A stretch of 43,182 nucleotides of DNA from Methylobacter sp. Lineage in GTDB: Bacteria; Pseudomonadota; Gammaproteobacteria; Methylococcales; Methylomonadaceae. Of this stretch, positions 7,490 through 15,456 are shown piece after piece (within the stretch, counting starts at the first letter, position 1; every line of letters begins with the position of its first letter). The notes below the pieces were generated by a model that did not search any database, was not told the origin of the DNA, and saw only the letters and a program-made list of their open reading frames with translations. The DNA lies in the NCBI GenBank assembly GCA_026399025.1, contig JAPLRU010000062.1:1-43182 (forward strand). Direction: 5' to 3'. Both the position numbers and the translations under genes were made by a program.

Positions 7490-7625
7490 TTGAGCTGAAT
7501 GCAATGAAGCCCAACAATTCTCATCGCTCGCCGCAGGTAAAATCATCAACAGCGCGGTCTGGATGCGGTTTATGCCCGACGTCAATTCGCATAAAATGTT
7601 GGGCAACGAAAAGATGTTGCCCAAC
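7490..7625. repeat. Two GCCCAAC-type palindromes
   Basis: TTGAGCT and AGCCCAA pair around GAATGCAATGA (7490-7514). A perfect 10-base inverted repeat, GTTGGGCAAC (7598-7607) and GTTGCCCAAC (7616-7625), lies further on. These look like a second dispersed repeat type filling the gap between the cassettes and the toxin gene. A 77-residue open frame across them (7504-7737) is not credible. Confidence 0.5.
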
Positions 7626-7720
7626 CTACAAAACTGATGTCATCCATGGGCGTACATTTGAGGATTTAACAGCGGCAGTATCAATTATTAGTGATTTTTC
7701 AGACATAAAAAGTTCCTCTT

Positions 7721-8113
7721 TTACCAAACCTGAGTAACGTCATAGGCTACAAACGCAGTATCCGCACTAAGCAGGGTCATATTTTCAATGCTTGCTTGAG
7801 CGATTAGTAAACGATCAAATGGATCGCGGTGATGAAACGGTAAGCTCATGGTGTGCAGAATATGCTCAAAGCCGATGGGGAGTAATTCAATACGGTTACG
7901 TTCCAATTGTTGTGGAATAAAATCCGCTAACGGCTGTTGTAAATCGAATTTACCCAAACGAATTTTTATCGCCATTTCCCAGACACTGGCTAAACTCAAA
8001 TAAGGCAGCGCATCATTGTCTAAAAATAAGTCCACCGCCGTCTTGCCGCGCAAGTGCGCATAATCGTCATTAATCAACCACAAAAACGCATGAGTATCTA
8101 ATAACAGTTTCAT
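7721..8113 (-). CDS. Type II toxin, PIN-domain ribonuclease (VapC family)
   Basis: A 130-residue PIN-fold RNase that would cleave RNA when not bound by its partner. The acidic active site is complete: D6 in LLLDTHAFLWL, E46 in SVWEMAIK, D97/D100 in HRDPFDRLL, and D118 in LLSADTAF. The LDTHAFLWL start and SLPFHHRDPFDR motif are typical of the PIN subgroup paired with Phd/YefM-like antitoxins. Its ATG overlaps the antitoxin stop by four bases, so the pair is translationally coupled with antitoxin first. It lies between repeat copies B and C, in an accessory segment. Confidence 0.92.
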   Translation of the reverse strand: MKLLLDTHAFLWLINDDYAHLRGKTAVDLFLDNDALPYLSLASVWEMAIKIRLGKFDLQQPLADFIPQQLERNRIELLPIGFEHILHTMSLPFHHRDPFDRLLIAQASIENMTLLSADTAFVAYDVTQVW

Positions 8114-8319
8114 TGATATTCAGCAAAATCAGCTAAGGGTTCATTGAAATCTTCGCTGAGTTGAAATAAGCCTGTTGCTGTCCCCAGTTGACGTTTAGGC
8201 AAGGGATTCAATGGGGTAATTTTAGCGATAGGCTGATTGTGTTGTAACACAATAATTTCCTGCCCTAGTTGCATCAGTTTTAACAATTCGGGTTGTTGTT
8301 CAATGTTTAGGCTTAGCAT
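8110..8319 (-). CDS. Type II antitoxin, Phd/YefM-like
   Basis: A 69-residue partner of the downstream PIN toxin. The N-terminal segment has the short Phd/YefM fold signature, including GQEIIVLQHNQPIAKITPL. The C-terminal 30 residues (LFQLSEDFNEPLADFAEYQ), acidic and aromatic, should wrap the toxin. It presumably also represses its own promoter, as in the family. GGAG lies eight bases before the ATG. Toxin and antitoxin overlap by four bases. Repeat copy C sits upstream, where the promoter should be. Confidence 0.87.
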   Translation of the reverse strand: MLSLNIEQQPELLKLMQLGQEIIVLQHNQPIAKITPLNPLPKRQLGTATGLFQLSEDFNEPLADFAEYQ

Positions 8320-8397
8320 GAGGATTCTCCGACTTATTTGTCTTTTTGGTTTTCCAGCTTTCCAACTTACGTTTTAAGCCTTCGGGACGATTATGTA

Positions 8398-8491
8398 TCA
8401 AGGGGTTATGTATATCAAGGCACCCTATCAAGGGGTCTCAAGGGGCCAGAGTCATTGAAATTTTTAAAGATCAATCACTCTGCCCCCCTTG
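8398..8491. repeat. CAAGGGG-type repeat cluster, copy C
   Basis: The complete element is at 8439-8491: CAAGGGGCCAGAGT, CATTGAAATTTTTAAAGATC, then ACTCTGCCCCCCTTG. Two extra CAAGGGG fragments precede it (about 8399 and 8429). It is near-identical to copy A 3 kb away and lies upstream of the antitoxin gene. Confidence 0.75.
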
Positions 8492-8546
8492 AACCCGTTG
8501 GCCGTGGATTTGCCATGGCTGAATAAGAAATCGAAAAAATGCGGAA

Positions 8547-9146
8547 TCAAGGTAAACCTAACTCTGCATCCCAATCATCATCCAGAACCTTGTCGTAAAC
8601 TTCACGCAAGCTGAGCACGCAGTCTATGCTATCCAGCGGCATCTCAGCATCAAGCCCCAGTGCTTCCGATAATACCCAAACATCCCCTTGCCGCAGATAG
8701 CGTTCGATACTCGGCTGGTCTTGCACCACCAGCAGGTATTCGCGCAGTGTGGGGATTTTTCGATAATGGGCAAATTTACCGCCCCGGTCATAAGCTTCGG
8801 TGGATGGCGACAGCACTTCAATCAGCAATGTGGGATTAAGCAAGGTATCGACATGCGCATCTTCAAATTGCGGCGTTCCGCAGGCAACCACGATGTCAGG
8901 ATAATAATAGCTGCGCGCATCGGCAGCCTTAACGCGCATATCGCTACTGTAAGCTTCGCAGGGGCGTTTTTTGAGCTGAGTACTTAGTTCTCGAGCAATA
9001 TTAACTGTTATGAGATTATGCTTCCGGCTGGCTCCGGTCATTGCATAGATTTGACCGTCGCGGAACTCGCTTTTAATAGATGCGCTACGTTCCAGCGCTA
9101 AATATTCTTCGGCGGTATAGTGAGTTTGTGTAAGTACGGCGGACAT
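8547..9146 (-). CDS. Uma2 family (DUF820) putative endonuclease
   Basis: A 199-residue protein of the Uma2 family, with a PD-(D/E)xK nuclease-like fold. Putative active-site residues are P82-D84 (YYYPDIVV), E110 (TLLIEVLSPST) and K124 (DRGGKF). The Y-T-x-E-E-Y-L-A-L-E start and HYRKIPTLREYLLV block are typical. The family is abundant in cyanobacteria and some gammaproteobacteria and often multiplies within genomes; its biological role is unsettled. The ATG follows GAGGTG. It stands alone between repeat elements, with no partner gene visible. Confidence 0.88.
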   Translation of the reverse strand: MSAVLTQTHYTAEEYLALERSASIKSEFRDGQIYAMTGASRKHNLITVNIARELSTQLKKRPCEAYSSDMRVKAADARSYYYPDIVVACGTPQFEDAHVDTLLNPTLLIEVLSPSTEAYDRGGKFAHYRKIPTLREYLLVVQDQPSIERYLRQGDVWVLSEALGLDAEMPLDSIDCVLSLREVYDKVLDDDWDAELGLP

Positions 9147-9182
9147 GAATCACCTCGTTAAGGAGTTTGTTAAATGCAAGCA

Positions 9183-9347
9183 TATAGAATCCTCAGTTGA
9201 TAAAGCGACGCAAAGCCCTCTCCAGAGGGAGAGGGTTGGGTGAGGGGAAATTAAAATAAGGAAAAAGGCTTGTTTGATCCCCCTCATCCCAACCTTCTCC
9301 CTGAGGGAGAAGGGGTAAATGTCGCTTTACTAATTCTGGACTCTATA
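9183..9347. repeat. MITE-like element with G/C palindromic core
   Basis: A core of about 105 bases (9211-9316) has two G/C hairpins: CCCTCTCC/GGAGAGGG and CTTCTCCCTGAGGGAGAAG. The core is flanked by a 27-base imperfect inverted repeat (9183-9209 and 9321-9347; 21 of 27 match), whose inner nine bases TAAAGCGAC/GTCGCTTTA are perfect. The same core, inverted, lies inside topB at about 24.97-25.08 kb with different flanking inverted repeats. Confidence 0.78.
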
Positions 9348-9393
9348 TCATAGCGTCTAACGGTTGCGTGACGGCTATTGATGGATTGCACTT

Positions 9394-9624
9394 TTAACTT
9401 CCCTCATCAATCCATTCATAAATTTCCGTCAAAGCCGTATCGCATTGGCAACAGCTTGTCCCGCAAGAAGCGGTCAACGGCAATTTTCGCACTTTGCCTT
9501 TGCCGATCCATTTATCCAACATGCCGCGCAAGGCATCGGCATCCATATTGAAGTGAGTGCATAAATCAGCCAACGCAACCCGGCGCTGTTCTTTTAAATA
9601 AGTCCTCAGATCAGACAGGATCAC
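9394..9624 (-). CDS. feoC: FeoC-like protein of the ferrous iron transport operon
   Basis: A 76-residue winged-helix protein that accompanies FeoB. The N-terminal helix-turn-helix-like part (LRTYLKEQRRVALADLCTHF, MLDKWIGKGKVRKL) is followed by a Cys cluster C54-x3-C58-C59-x-C61, which in FeoC proteins can hold an iron-sulfur cluster. Its GTG start overlaps the end of feoB by 14 bases, so it is coupled to feoB. It is the last gene of feoABC. Confidence 0.86.
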   Translation of the reverse strand: MILSDLRTYLKEQRRVALADLCTHFNMDADALRGMLDKWIGKGKVRKLPLTASCGTSCCQCDTALTEIYEWIDEGS

Positions 9625-11959
9625 TTAAAGACTCCCGGTTGGGTTTTACGTCCGTGGTATCGTCATGTTTACCAAGCAACCACAAGCCTAGCAATACAGC
9701 CGAAAAGGCAATGATTAATCCGCTTATCCAGACCAGCGAATAGTCAGGATGCCGACTATAAGTCATCGTTTGATAAAAAATAGTTGCGGTCATATAAGCA
9801 ATGCCGGTCGTCCAAAACAACACGAATAACGTCCAGTTCATGTTGGTTTCCCGATAAATTGCAGCGGTTGCGGCGATGCAGGGGGCATACAATAAGATAA
9901 ACAACAAATAGGCGAAGGCTCCGGCTTTGCCGTCAAAACTTTGCTGCATAGCGGCAAAGGTGTCGGCATTGACTTCCTGCTCGTCGGCAGCCGCTGCTAT
10001 ATCGTTGACGGCGCCGATATTCAGGCCCAATGGGTCTAACAGGTTATCCGCAACGTCATGCAAATTTTTAGGCACGGTTAGGCAGGCATCGATTAAAGCC
10101 TGTTTAAGGTTAAACGGCGCTTTCTCAACGGCATTTGCATCAGCCGATGCCAGTTGGCTATATAAGGCGTCCAGCGTACCGACCACCGCTTCCTTGGCAA
10201 GAACGCCGGTAAAAATCCCTACCGTTGCCGGCCAGTTGTCTTTTTCTATCCCCATCGGTTTAAATGCCGGAGTCAGGCTGCGGCCGATCTCGCTTAACAC
10301 CGATTTATTGCTGTTTTCCCGGCCGAATGAGCCGTCTGTACCCAATGCATTAAGGAAGTTCAACACTAACACCATCGGTACGATGACTTTACCGGCATTG
10401 AACAAAAACGACTTGAGCCGGTCCCAGGTTCTGATAAATACGCCGCGCACGGTCGGCATGTGGTAGGCGGGCAGTTCCATAATAAAGGGGGCCGATTCAC
10501 CCTTAAACAGCGTGTGACGCATGATTAAACCGGTCAATACTGCAACGGCTATACCTAATAAATACAAGCCGAATACCAGATTCTGGCCGCCGACCGGAAA
10601 AAATGCGGCGGCAAATAAGGCATAAACCGGCAATCTGGCTCCGCAGGACATAAACGGGTTCATCAGGTTGGTCAATATCCGGTCGCGCTGGCTTTCCAAG
10701 GTTCGGGTCGCCATAATCGCCGGAACATTGCAACCGAAACCGACAATCATCGGCACGAAGGATTTACCGGGCAAACCGATCATGCGCATAAATCTATCCA
10801 TCACGAAAGCCGCTCTGGCCATGTAACCGGAATCTTCGAGCGCCGATAGAAACATGAATAAAAAGCCGACGATAGGAATAAAGGTGGCGACGACTTGAAT
10901 GCCGCTACCTACGCCATTAGTCATTAATACAATCAGCCATTGCGGCCAATTCATATCAGTCAGCGCCAAGCTTAAGCTGTCTATCAATAAAGCGCCCACG
11001 GCCTGATCGAAAAAGTCGACAAAAGCGCTGCCGATGTTGATGGTGAACATAAACATCGCATACATAACCAGCAGAAAAACCGGAATACCCAGAAAGCGGT
11101 TTAAAACAACGCTGTCGATTTTGTCGGTAATGTGGCGGCTCACTTCGTTCAATTTGCAAACCGCGCCACCGGCTAATTCATTAACAAAGCCATAGCGGGC
11201 ATCAGCCGCGAGAATATCTATTTCATCATCGGTTTGGTTTTCTACCCGGCGTTGCAATTCAGCCACTCTCGGCAATAAATCAGCTCCGGCAAACTGCTTA
11301 GCCAAGGTATCGTCTTCCAGCAAGCGAACGGCCAACCAACGCAGATTACAATGGTGCTGCTTGGCGCGCTCAAGCAATAACGGAGAAATGTCGTTAATCG
11401 CTTGCTCCAGCTCGGAAACATAGCCGATTTTCACCGAAGGTATCGGTTTGGCGCTAGCGGCGCTATTGATTGCCGCTTTTAATGAGCCGATGCCGCCTTT
11501 GACCGAGGCGGTAATCGGAATAACCGGGCAGCCCAAAAACCGCTCAAGGAAATCCACATCGATTTTAATGCCCCGTTGCTTCACCGCATCCATCATGTTC
11601 AGCACTAAGATCATCGGCACCCGCATCTCGATCAGTTGCGAGGTTAAATACAGGTTTCTTTCCAAATTGGAGGCATCGACGATATTAATAATTAGATCGG
11701 CCTCTTGGGAAGCAACATAATCGCGAGCCACTTTTTCATCCAAGGACACTTGGTCGTCGGCAGCCTCCAGGGAATAAGTACCGGGAAGATCGACCAGCTC
11801 GATAAGTTTATGATCGAAGCTGTATTCACCGGTTTTTTTCTCGACCGTAACGCCGGGCCAATTGCCGACATGCTGCCTGGCGCCGGTGAGCGCATTAAAT
11901 AGTGTAGTCTTGCCGCAATTGGGGTTGCCGACAACGCCAACCGTAAAATCAGTTTTCAT
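9611..11959 (-). CDS. feoB: Ferrous iron transporter FeoB
   Basis: Inner-membrane Fe(II) transporter of 782 residues. The N-terminal G domain has G1 GNPNCGKT (11-18), G3 DLPG (57-60), G4 NMMD (121-124) and a G5-like ASVKGG. A helical spacer follows, then about ten membrane segments with the two Gate motifs. Each Gate carries a conserved Cys in a cytoplasmic context such as GFGCNVPAIMATRTLE and YAPCIAATAAIYRE. The ATG overlaps the feoA stop by one base (TGATG), and the 3' end overlaps feoC. Expression should follow iron limitation through the Fur-like site upstream of feoA. Confidence 0.97.
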   Translation of the reverse strand: MKTDFTVGVVGNPNCGKTTLFNALTGARQHVGNWPGVTVEKKTGEYSFDHKLIELVDLPGTYSLEAADDQVSLDEKVARDYVASQEADLIINIVDASNLERNLYLTSQLIEMRVPMILVLNMMDAVKQRGIKIDVDFLERFLGCPVIPITASVKGGIGSLKAAINSAASAKPIPSVKIGYVSELEQAINDISPLLLERAKQHHCNLRWLAVRLLEDDTLAKQFAGADLLPRVAELQRRVENQTDDEIDILAADARYGFVNELAGGAVCKLNEVSRHITDKIDSVVLNRFLGIPVFLLVMYAMFMFTINIGSAFVDFFDQAVGALLIDSLSLALTDMNWPQWLIVLMTNGVGSGIQVVATFIPIVGFLFMFLSALEDSGYMARAAFVMDRFMRMIGLPGKSFVPMIVGFGCNVPAIMATRTLESQRDRILTNLMNPFMSCGARLPVYALFAAAFFPVGGQNLVFGLYLLGIAVAVLTGLIMRHTLFKGESAPFIMELPAYHMPTVRGVFIRTWDRLKSFLFNAGKVIVPMVLVLNFLNALGTDGSFGRENSNKSVLSEIGRSLTPAFKPMGIEKDNWPATVGIFTGVLAKEAVVGTLDALYSQLASADANAVEKAPFNLKQALIDACLTVPKNLHDVADNLLDPLGLNIGAVNDIAAAADEQEVNADTFAAMQQSFDGKAGAFAYLLFILLYAPCIAATAAIYRETNMNWTLFVLFWTTGIAYMTATIFYQTMTYSRHPDYSLVWISGLIIAFSAVLLGLWLLGKHDDTTDVKPNRESLSDPV

Positions 11960-12192
11960 CAGAGCTTCTCTATCAACAATATTGCCGCTTCATCCTTGCG
12001 CAAGGTTAATGAAAATCCGCGTAATTTAATCTCAACGGGATCGCCCATCGGAGCAAAACGGGTCACGCTAAACTCGGTTCCCGGCGTCAAGCCCATAGCC
12101 AGCAAACGTTTGCGATAAGCCTTGCCTGACTGTTCAAAGCCGACAACCTTTCCCGAATCGCCCACAGCTAAATTTTTTAAACTTATTGTCAT
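11959..12192 (-). CDS. feoA: Ferrous iron transport protein FeoA
   Basis: A 77-residue SH3-like cytoplasmic protein required for FeoB activity. It shows the family pattern: LKNLAVGDSGKVVGFE at the start, RKRLLAMGLTPGTEFSVTRFAPMGDPVEIKLRGFSLTLRKDEA in the body. It is the first gene of feoABC and shares one base with feoB. No strong Shine-Dalgarno is seen before its ATG. A Fur-box-like sequence lies 54 bases upstream. Confidence 0.95.
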   Translation of the reverse strand: MTISLKNLAVGDSGKVVGFEQSGKAYRKRLLAMGLTPGTEFSVTRFAPMGDPVEIKLRGFSLTLRKDEAAILLIEKL

Positions 12193-12244
12193 AAATTAAG
12201 CATTGAAATCATGTGCATTAAAAACTAACAGCCTCAGAGTTATC

Positions 12245-12264
12245 AACAATCATTCTCATTAAGA
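12245..12264 (-). promoter_or_regulatory. Putative Fur box upstream of feoABC
   Basis: Minus-strand CTTAATGAGAATGATTGTT resembles the 19-base Fur consensus GATAATGATAATCATTATC, with the AATGA-GAATGATT centre. Its position ahead of feoA is that expected for iron repression. Binding is inferred. Confidence 0.62.
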
Positions 12265-12733
12265 AGGACTATATCACAATAACCGCTGCGTTTTCCGAAT
12301 TTTTAAATCGATATGTTGCAGTTAGAAAAATGTGCAAGCTTAAGCCAATTGCACACGGGGCAAATTAGAAACTTTACGAGAAATTGGAGCGAGAGAAGAA
12401 GAAAACGGTAATTCATGCTTAACCGGTCAGTCGCAAGTTCTCCTCCTCTTGACAATTACTTGGCGGATTTGTCAAAAAATAAGAAAAGTCCATGCAAAAT
12501 CACATCGACCTCGCGTTGAATAATTTTCGAGGTATTTTTTCAAGACAGCATAGTTGGCTGTTGTTTAGCGCCATCGCGATAGGTTTTATGGCTGCACCTA
12601 TTTATGGCTGCACCTAAATGGTCGGTATTATTTCGTTGTGTCTTTTTTAGTTGTTAAATGAAGCGGATTATCATCGGTTGCTCCATTTTTTGTACTTATT
12701 CAGACCTGTAGGCAAATCTTACACTCCAACCCC

Positions 12734-12794
12734 AATAAGGATGACATAGCCCGTTAATGACGGGTAACCCATTTAAATTGAAAACGCTGTCACT
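12734..12794. repeat. Diverged direct repeat, copy 1
   Basis: About 61 bases beginning AATAAGGATGACATAGC and ending around TTAAATTGAAAACGCTGT. A related sequence is at 13054-13113. Both follow an ACTCC motif. Confidence 0.6.
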
Positions 12795-12983
12795 ATTTAA
12801 TAATAGGTTACCAAGATCAACAGTGTATTAACAAAAATGGGAATGTATATGAACTAACTGCCTATAAGCAATTTTATGTGACACCGAAAAATTGCATAAT
12901 TATTTTTATGCGGCGTTGACTAAACTTATTACAGCGTTTTCAAATTCAGTTAATTACAAAAATAATAAAGCCATGGTGTATTT

Positions 12984-13047
12984 GGAGTGCAAGCTTCGCC
13001 TAAAGCGCCTACGTTGGTGCTTTAGGCGCAGAAGAAGCCTGTACTCC
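12984..13047. repeat. Long imperfect hairpin
   Basis: The inner arms CGCCTAAAGC (12997-13006) and GCTTTAGGCG (13019-13028) are a perfect 10-base inverted repeat. The outer arms GGAGTGCAAGCTTC and GAAGCCTGTACTCC pair at 12 of 14 positions. It ends just before direct repeat copy 2. No T-run follows, so a mobile or REP-type repeat is more likely than a terminator. Confidence 0.6.
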
Positions 13048-13053
13048 GGCGCT

Positions 13054-13113
13054 AATAAAGATAACGTAGCTTGTTGATGGTTAGTAACTTATTTAAATTG
13101 AAAACATTGTACT
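13054..13113. repeat. Diverged direct repeat, copy 2
   Basis: Begins AATAAAGATAACGTAGC and shares ATTTAAATTGAAAAC with copy 1 at 12734-12794. The two copies are about 70% alike by eye and sit 320 bases apart, with the long hairpin next to this copy. Confidence 0.58.
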
Positions 13114-13400
13114 TATATTATGCACATCATCCTATAAGTTATTATTTAAATATTCAACGCACCGGCAATCTATAAAGTTGAATAACTCCGTATGTTACCG
13201 GCTATTAAGTCGCTCTTATCAAAAAAAACAAAAGACAACGGATTTGGTAATGGCTTAAATTATTTTTTGAAAAATATAGAGATTGAATATTTATAGTTAT
13301 TGTCTGCGCCGAACCAAAATATCCACAATATTATGAATTGTAGCTATTATCAAAGAGACGAGGATATAGAATAATTGAGTATATATCATAGTTAAATGCA

Positions 13401-13409
13401 TGATATAAT
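13401..13409 (+). promoter_or_regulatory. Extended -10 promoter of the H-NS-like gene
   Basis: TGATATAAT is a perfect extended -10 (TGnTATAAT), 33 bases before the start codon. There is no good -35 at 17 bases; an extended -10 can work without one. AAGGA precedes the ATG at 13442. Confidence 0.55.
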
Positions 13410-13441
13410 GAATATATGTTTTTTTATTTTAAGGACTCAAT

Positions 13442-13756
13442 ATGAACGAATACCAAGATCTTTCTGAAAATGAATTGCAAGCTGTTATTGAAAATGCAAA
13501 AAAGGCACTAAAAAATAAACTGGCTCACAAACATAAAGAAGTTATCGCTCAAATTAAAGAATTGGCTGCCTCTATTGGCGTTAATGTAGAAATTCAGGAG
13601 CCTGAGAAAATGTCCGCTCGCAAGGGTGGAAAAGTCGCCATTAAATATCGCCACCCTGATGACCCAAACAAAACATGGACAGGCCGTGGAGTTGCGCCAA
13701 AGTGGATGCAGGAATTGCAGAGTTCCGGACATGATCGTTCTGAATTTGAAATATAA
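13442..13756 (+). CDS. H-NS family nucleoid-associated protein
   Basis: A 104-residue H-NS-type protein expected to coat and silence AT-rich DNA. The N-terminal 50 residues form a charged coiled-coil oligomerisation region (ELQAVIENAKKALKNKLAHK). A linker (about 51-65) leads to the DNA-binding domain KYRHPDDPNKTWTGRGVAPKWM. The minor-groove loop, QGR in E. coli H-NS and GRGR in many relatives, is G81-R82-G83-V84 here: the last Arg is replaced by Val. That may weaken or retune binding. It has its own extended -10 promoter and lies within AT-rich noncoding DNA, so autorepression is plausible. Confidence 0.88.
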   Translation: MNEYQDLSENELQAVIENAKKALKNKLAHKHKEVIAQIKELAASIGVNVEIQEPEKMSARKGGKVAIKYRHPDDPNKTWTGRGVAPKWMQELQSSGHDRSEFEI

Positions 13757-13785
13757 ATTTTAAGTTATATTTCATTTTCCCTCCC

Positions 13786-13818
13786 GAGAAGCGTATGAGA
13801 CTTGCTCATGCGCTTCTC
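13786..13818. repeat. Hairpin downstream of the H-NS-like gene
   Basis: GAGAAGCGTATGAG and CTCATGCGCTTCTC pair with one mismatch around a short loop. It starts 29 bases after the stop codon but has no T-run, so it may protect the mRNA end rather than act as a classical terminator. Confidence 0.45.
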
Positions 13819-14316
13819 AGCCTGTACTTATTCAGCCCCCTTAGCCACGGGAAGTCTTTGTACAGGAAGTCCCGCCCGCCTTTGACCAATTACTGCGGCC
13901 AAAAAAATCCAAGGTGATTGTTGGCCTACGCGGCAAGTTTCAATAATACTCAAAGGATGACCAAGATTCTGGAGCCCTCTTCAGTTCGTGTACCCTGACA
14001 AATACATCTTAAAATCACCCAATGACGCAAAGCAGATTCGGCTTCATTGTTTACCAGCAGTAAATGTGGATGTGCCAACACTTGGAAAACGACCTCCCTG
14101 CGTATTCTGATTAATTTGAACAGTGATTCTGGCCGAACTTGAACACCTAAAACCTAATGCATCGGTGGAAGTGAATGGCTGTCCCTCAAAACATTTACAC
14201 AGGATGAACTTGAACAGGCCATCAATGAAATTGGCGCAGGGTTTGGCTCAAAATACACATTAACTTTTTGCTAGGCGCTTAATATCAGCTCGGCTTATAT
14301 TCGCAGGTCATTACAC
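13819..14316. other. Noncoding stretch with a possible gene remnant
   Basis: No intact gene is seen. A plus-strand frame at 14188-14274 reads KTFTQDELEQAINEIGAGFG and continues to a stop, with protein-like composition. It is preceded in another frame by LAELEHLKPNASVEVNG. This could be the frameshifted 3' end of a lost gene. I do not recognise the family, and the call is weak. Confidence 0.3.
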
Positions 14317-15366
14317 CTACATTGGCTGATCAAAAAATACTTGATTATAAATCGCCACAGGAATCCCATATTCAATGGCAAGTTCTTCAAAGCTTTTGTT
14401 TTGATTATGAACTGATTCAGCAATAACTTTAAATTCTGCGAGGATATTAGCTTGATTGAGAATGAAGCCGTAACTGGAATAATTGTTTGATTGCCCAGAA
14501 ATTTGTTCATACAAAGCTGTTTGTAAATAACTAGGTAAATCCCATGCTTGAACAATCTTCGCGGATAGTTCCGGCGAATGATCTCGCACGATATTTGAGA
14601 AGACAATACCACGAGGGGTGTAATCTATATATTCACCTAACGCTTTAATCAATAAGGCGAATATAGCTAACTTCCCCACATCGTGCATCAAGCCGACTAA
14701 ATAGGCATTATCAGGATCGCATAGCTGGTAAATTACTGCCAGTACGCGGCAGGCATGAGCGCAGTTGATAGAGTGCTCCCAAAGATGTTGACCGAACATT
14801 TTAAAATAAACCGGTGCAATAACTAACATACGCTTCATCAATGCGGAGCTTATTACCATTTTTAGATTTCCCAATCCTAATATCACTACGGCCTGCTCAA
14901 GATTGACGATCGTTTCGCAACCAGACGGTCTAAACATAGCACTGTTTGCCATATGTAAAACATCCGAAGCTAACGCCGGATCCCGATTAATATTAGACAT
15001 GATTTCAGCAATGGTAATATCTGGATCGCCTAACTGCTTCAGCAATTTTGCTCCGACATCAGGCAGCCTTGGCACAGCGAATTCTGGAATATCGCCAAGT
15101 AACAATTTCTCAAGATTATTGAGTATGGACTGCTCAACATTATTGAGTGAGATTATTTCTGGCGCACCGCTATCAAGCAATAAATCATTAAAACTCGCCG
15201 CAAGTGCCGAATAATCAGAGCTTAAAGGTAAGAGTTTTTCAATAGCCTTTGAATAAATTATTCCCCTAGCAACTTCATTTGATGAAGACTGAAACTTATT
15301 TTGTTTGGAGATGTTTTGAGCTTCCCTTTTATTCCAACGGAAGATCTGTTTAAAAAAACTAAGCAT
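14317..15366 (-). CDS. HDOD domain protein
   Basis: A 349-residue cytoplasmic protein with an HDOD domain, a catalytically degenerate relative of HD phosphohydrolases found in signalling proteins. The domain starts around residue 95 with VPRLPDVGAKLLKQLGDPD and continues through INRDPALASDVLHMANSAMF, VVILGLGNLKMVISSALM and GLMHDVGKLAIFALLI, where an HD pair is still seen. The N-terminal 90 residues are basic then helical and carry no domain I recognise. HDOD proteins often act in motility, cell-cycle or stress signalling. There is no partner gene next to it; the IS66 remnant begins 45 bases upstream of its start and may have cut it from its original promoter. Confidence 0.85.
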   Translation of the reverse strand: MLSFFKQIFRWNKREAQNISKQNKFQSSSNEVARGIIYSKAIEKLLPLSSDYSALAASFNDLLLDSGAPEIISLNNVEQSILNNLEKLLLGDIPEFAVPRLPDVGAKLLKQLGDPDITIAEIMSNINRDPALASDVLHMANSAMFRPSGCETIVNLEQAVVILGLGNLKMVISSALMKRMLVIAPVYFKMFGQHLWEHSINCAHACRVLAVIYQLCDPDNAYLVGLMHDVGKLAIFALLIKALGEYIDYTPRGIVFSNIVRDHSPELSAKIVQAWDLPSYLQTALYEQISGQSNNYSSYGFILNQANILAEFKVIAESVHNQNKSFEELAIEYGIPVAIYNQVFFDQPM

Positions 15367-15456
15367 TGTATTTCCAATATAGAAGTGATGACTACGAAAT
15401 CCGAATAATGGTAAGCGCTCAACCGTTCCACATCATCAGGCCGTCGCCGCTATGAT

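Larger units (their letters stand above)
12265..13400. other. Repeat-rich noncoding stretch upstream of the H-NS-like gene
   Basis: No credible gene is seen in about 1.1 kb. It holds a TGTGCAA/TTGCACA palindrome (12331-12355), a perfect 16-base tandem duplication TTTATGGCTGCACCTA (12585-12616), a pair of diverged direct repeats and a long hairpin, the last two listed separately. The DNA is AT-rich. A 61-residue open frame at 12892-13077 runs through the hairpin and looks accidental. Confidence 0.5.

Noticed and set aside
7504..7737. A 77-residue plus-strand frame between the cassette cluster and the toxin gene
   Set aside because: It runs through two palindromic repeats and the end of the toxin gene, and has no ribosome binding site.
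12984..13047. The long hairpin as a terminator or riboswitch
   Set aside because: No T-run follows, no gene ends or starts close to it, and I recognise no riboswitch core.
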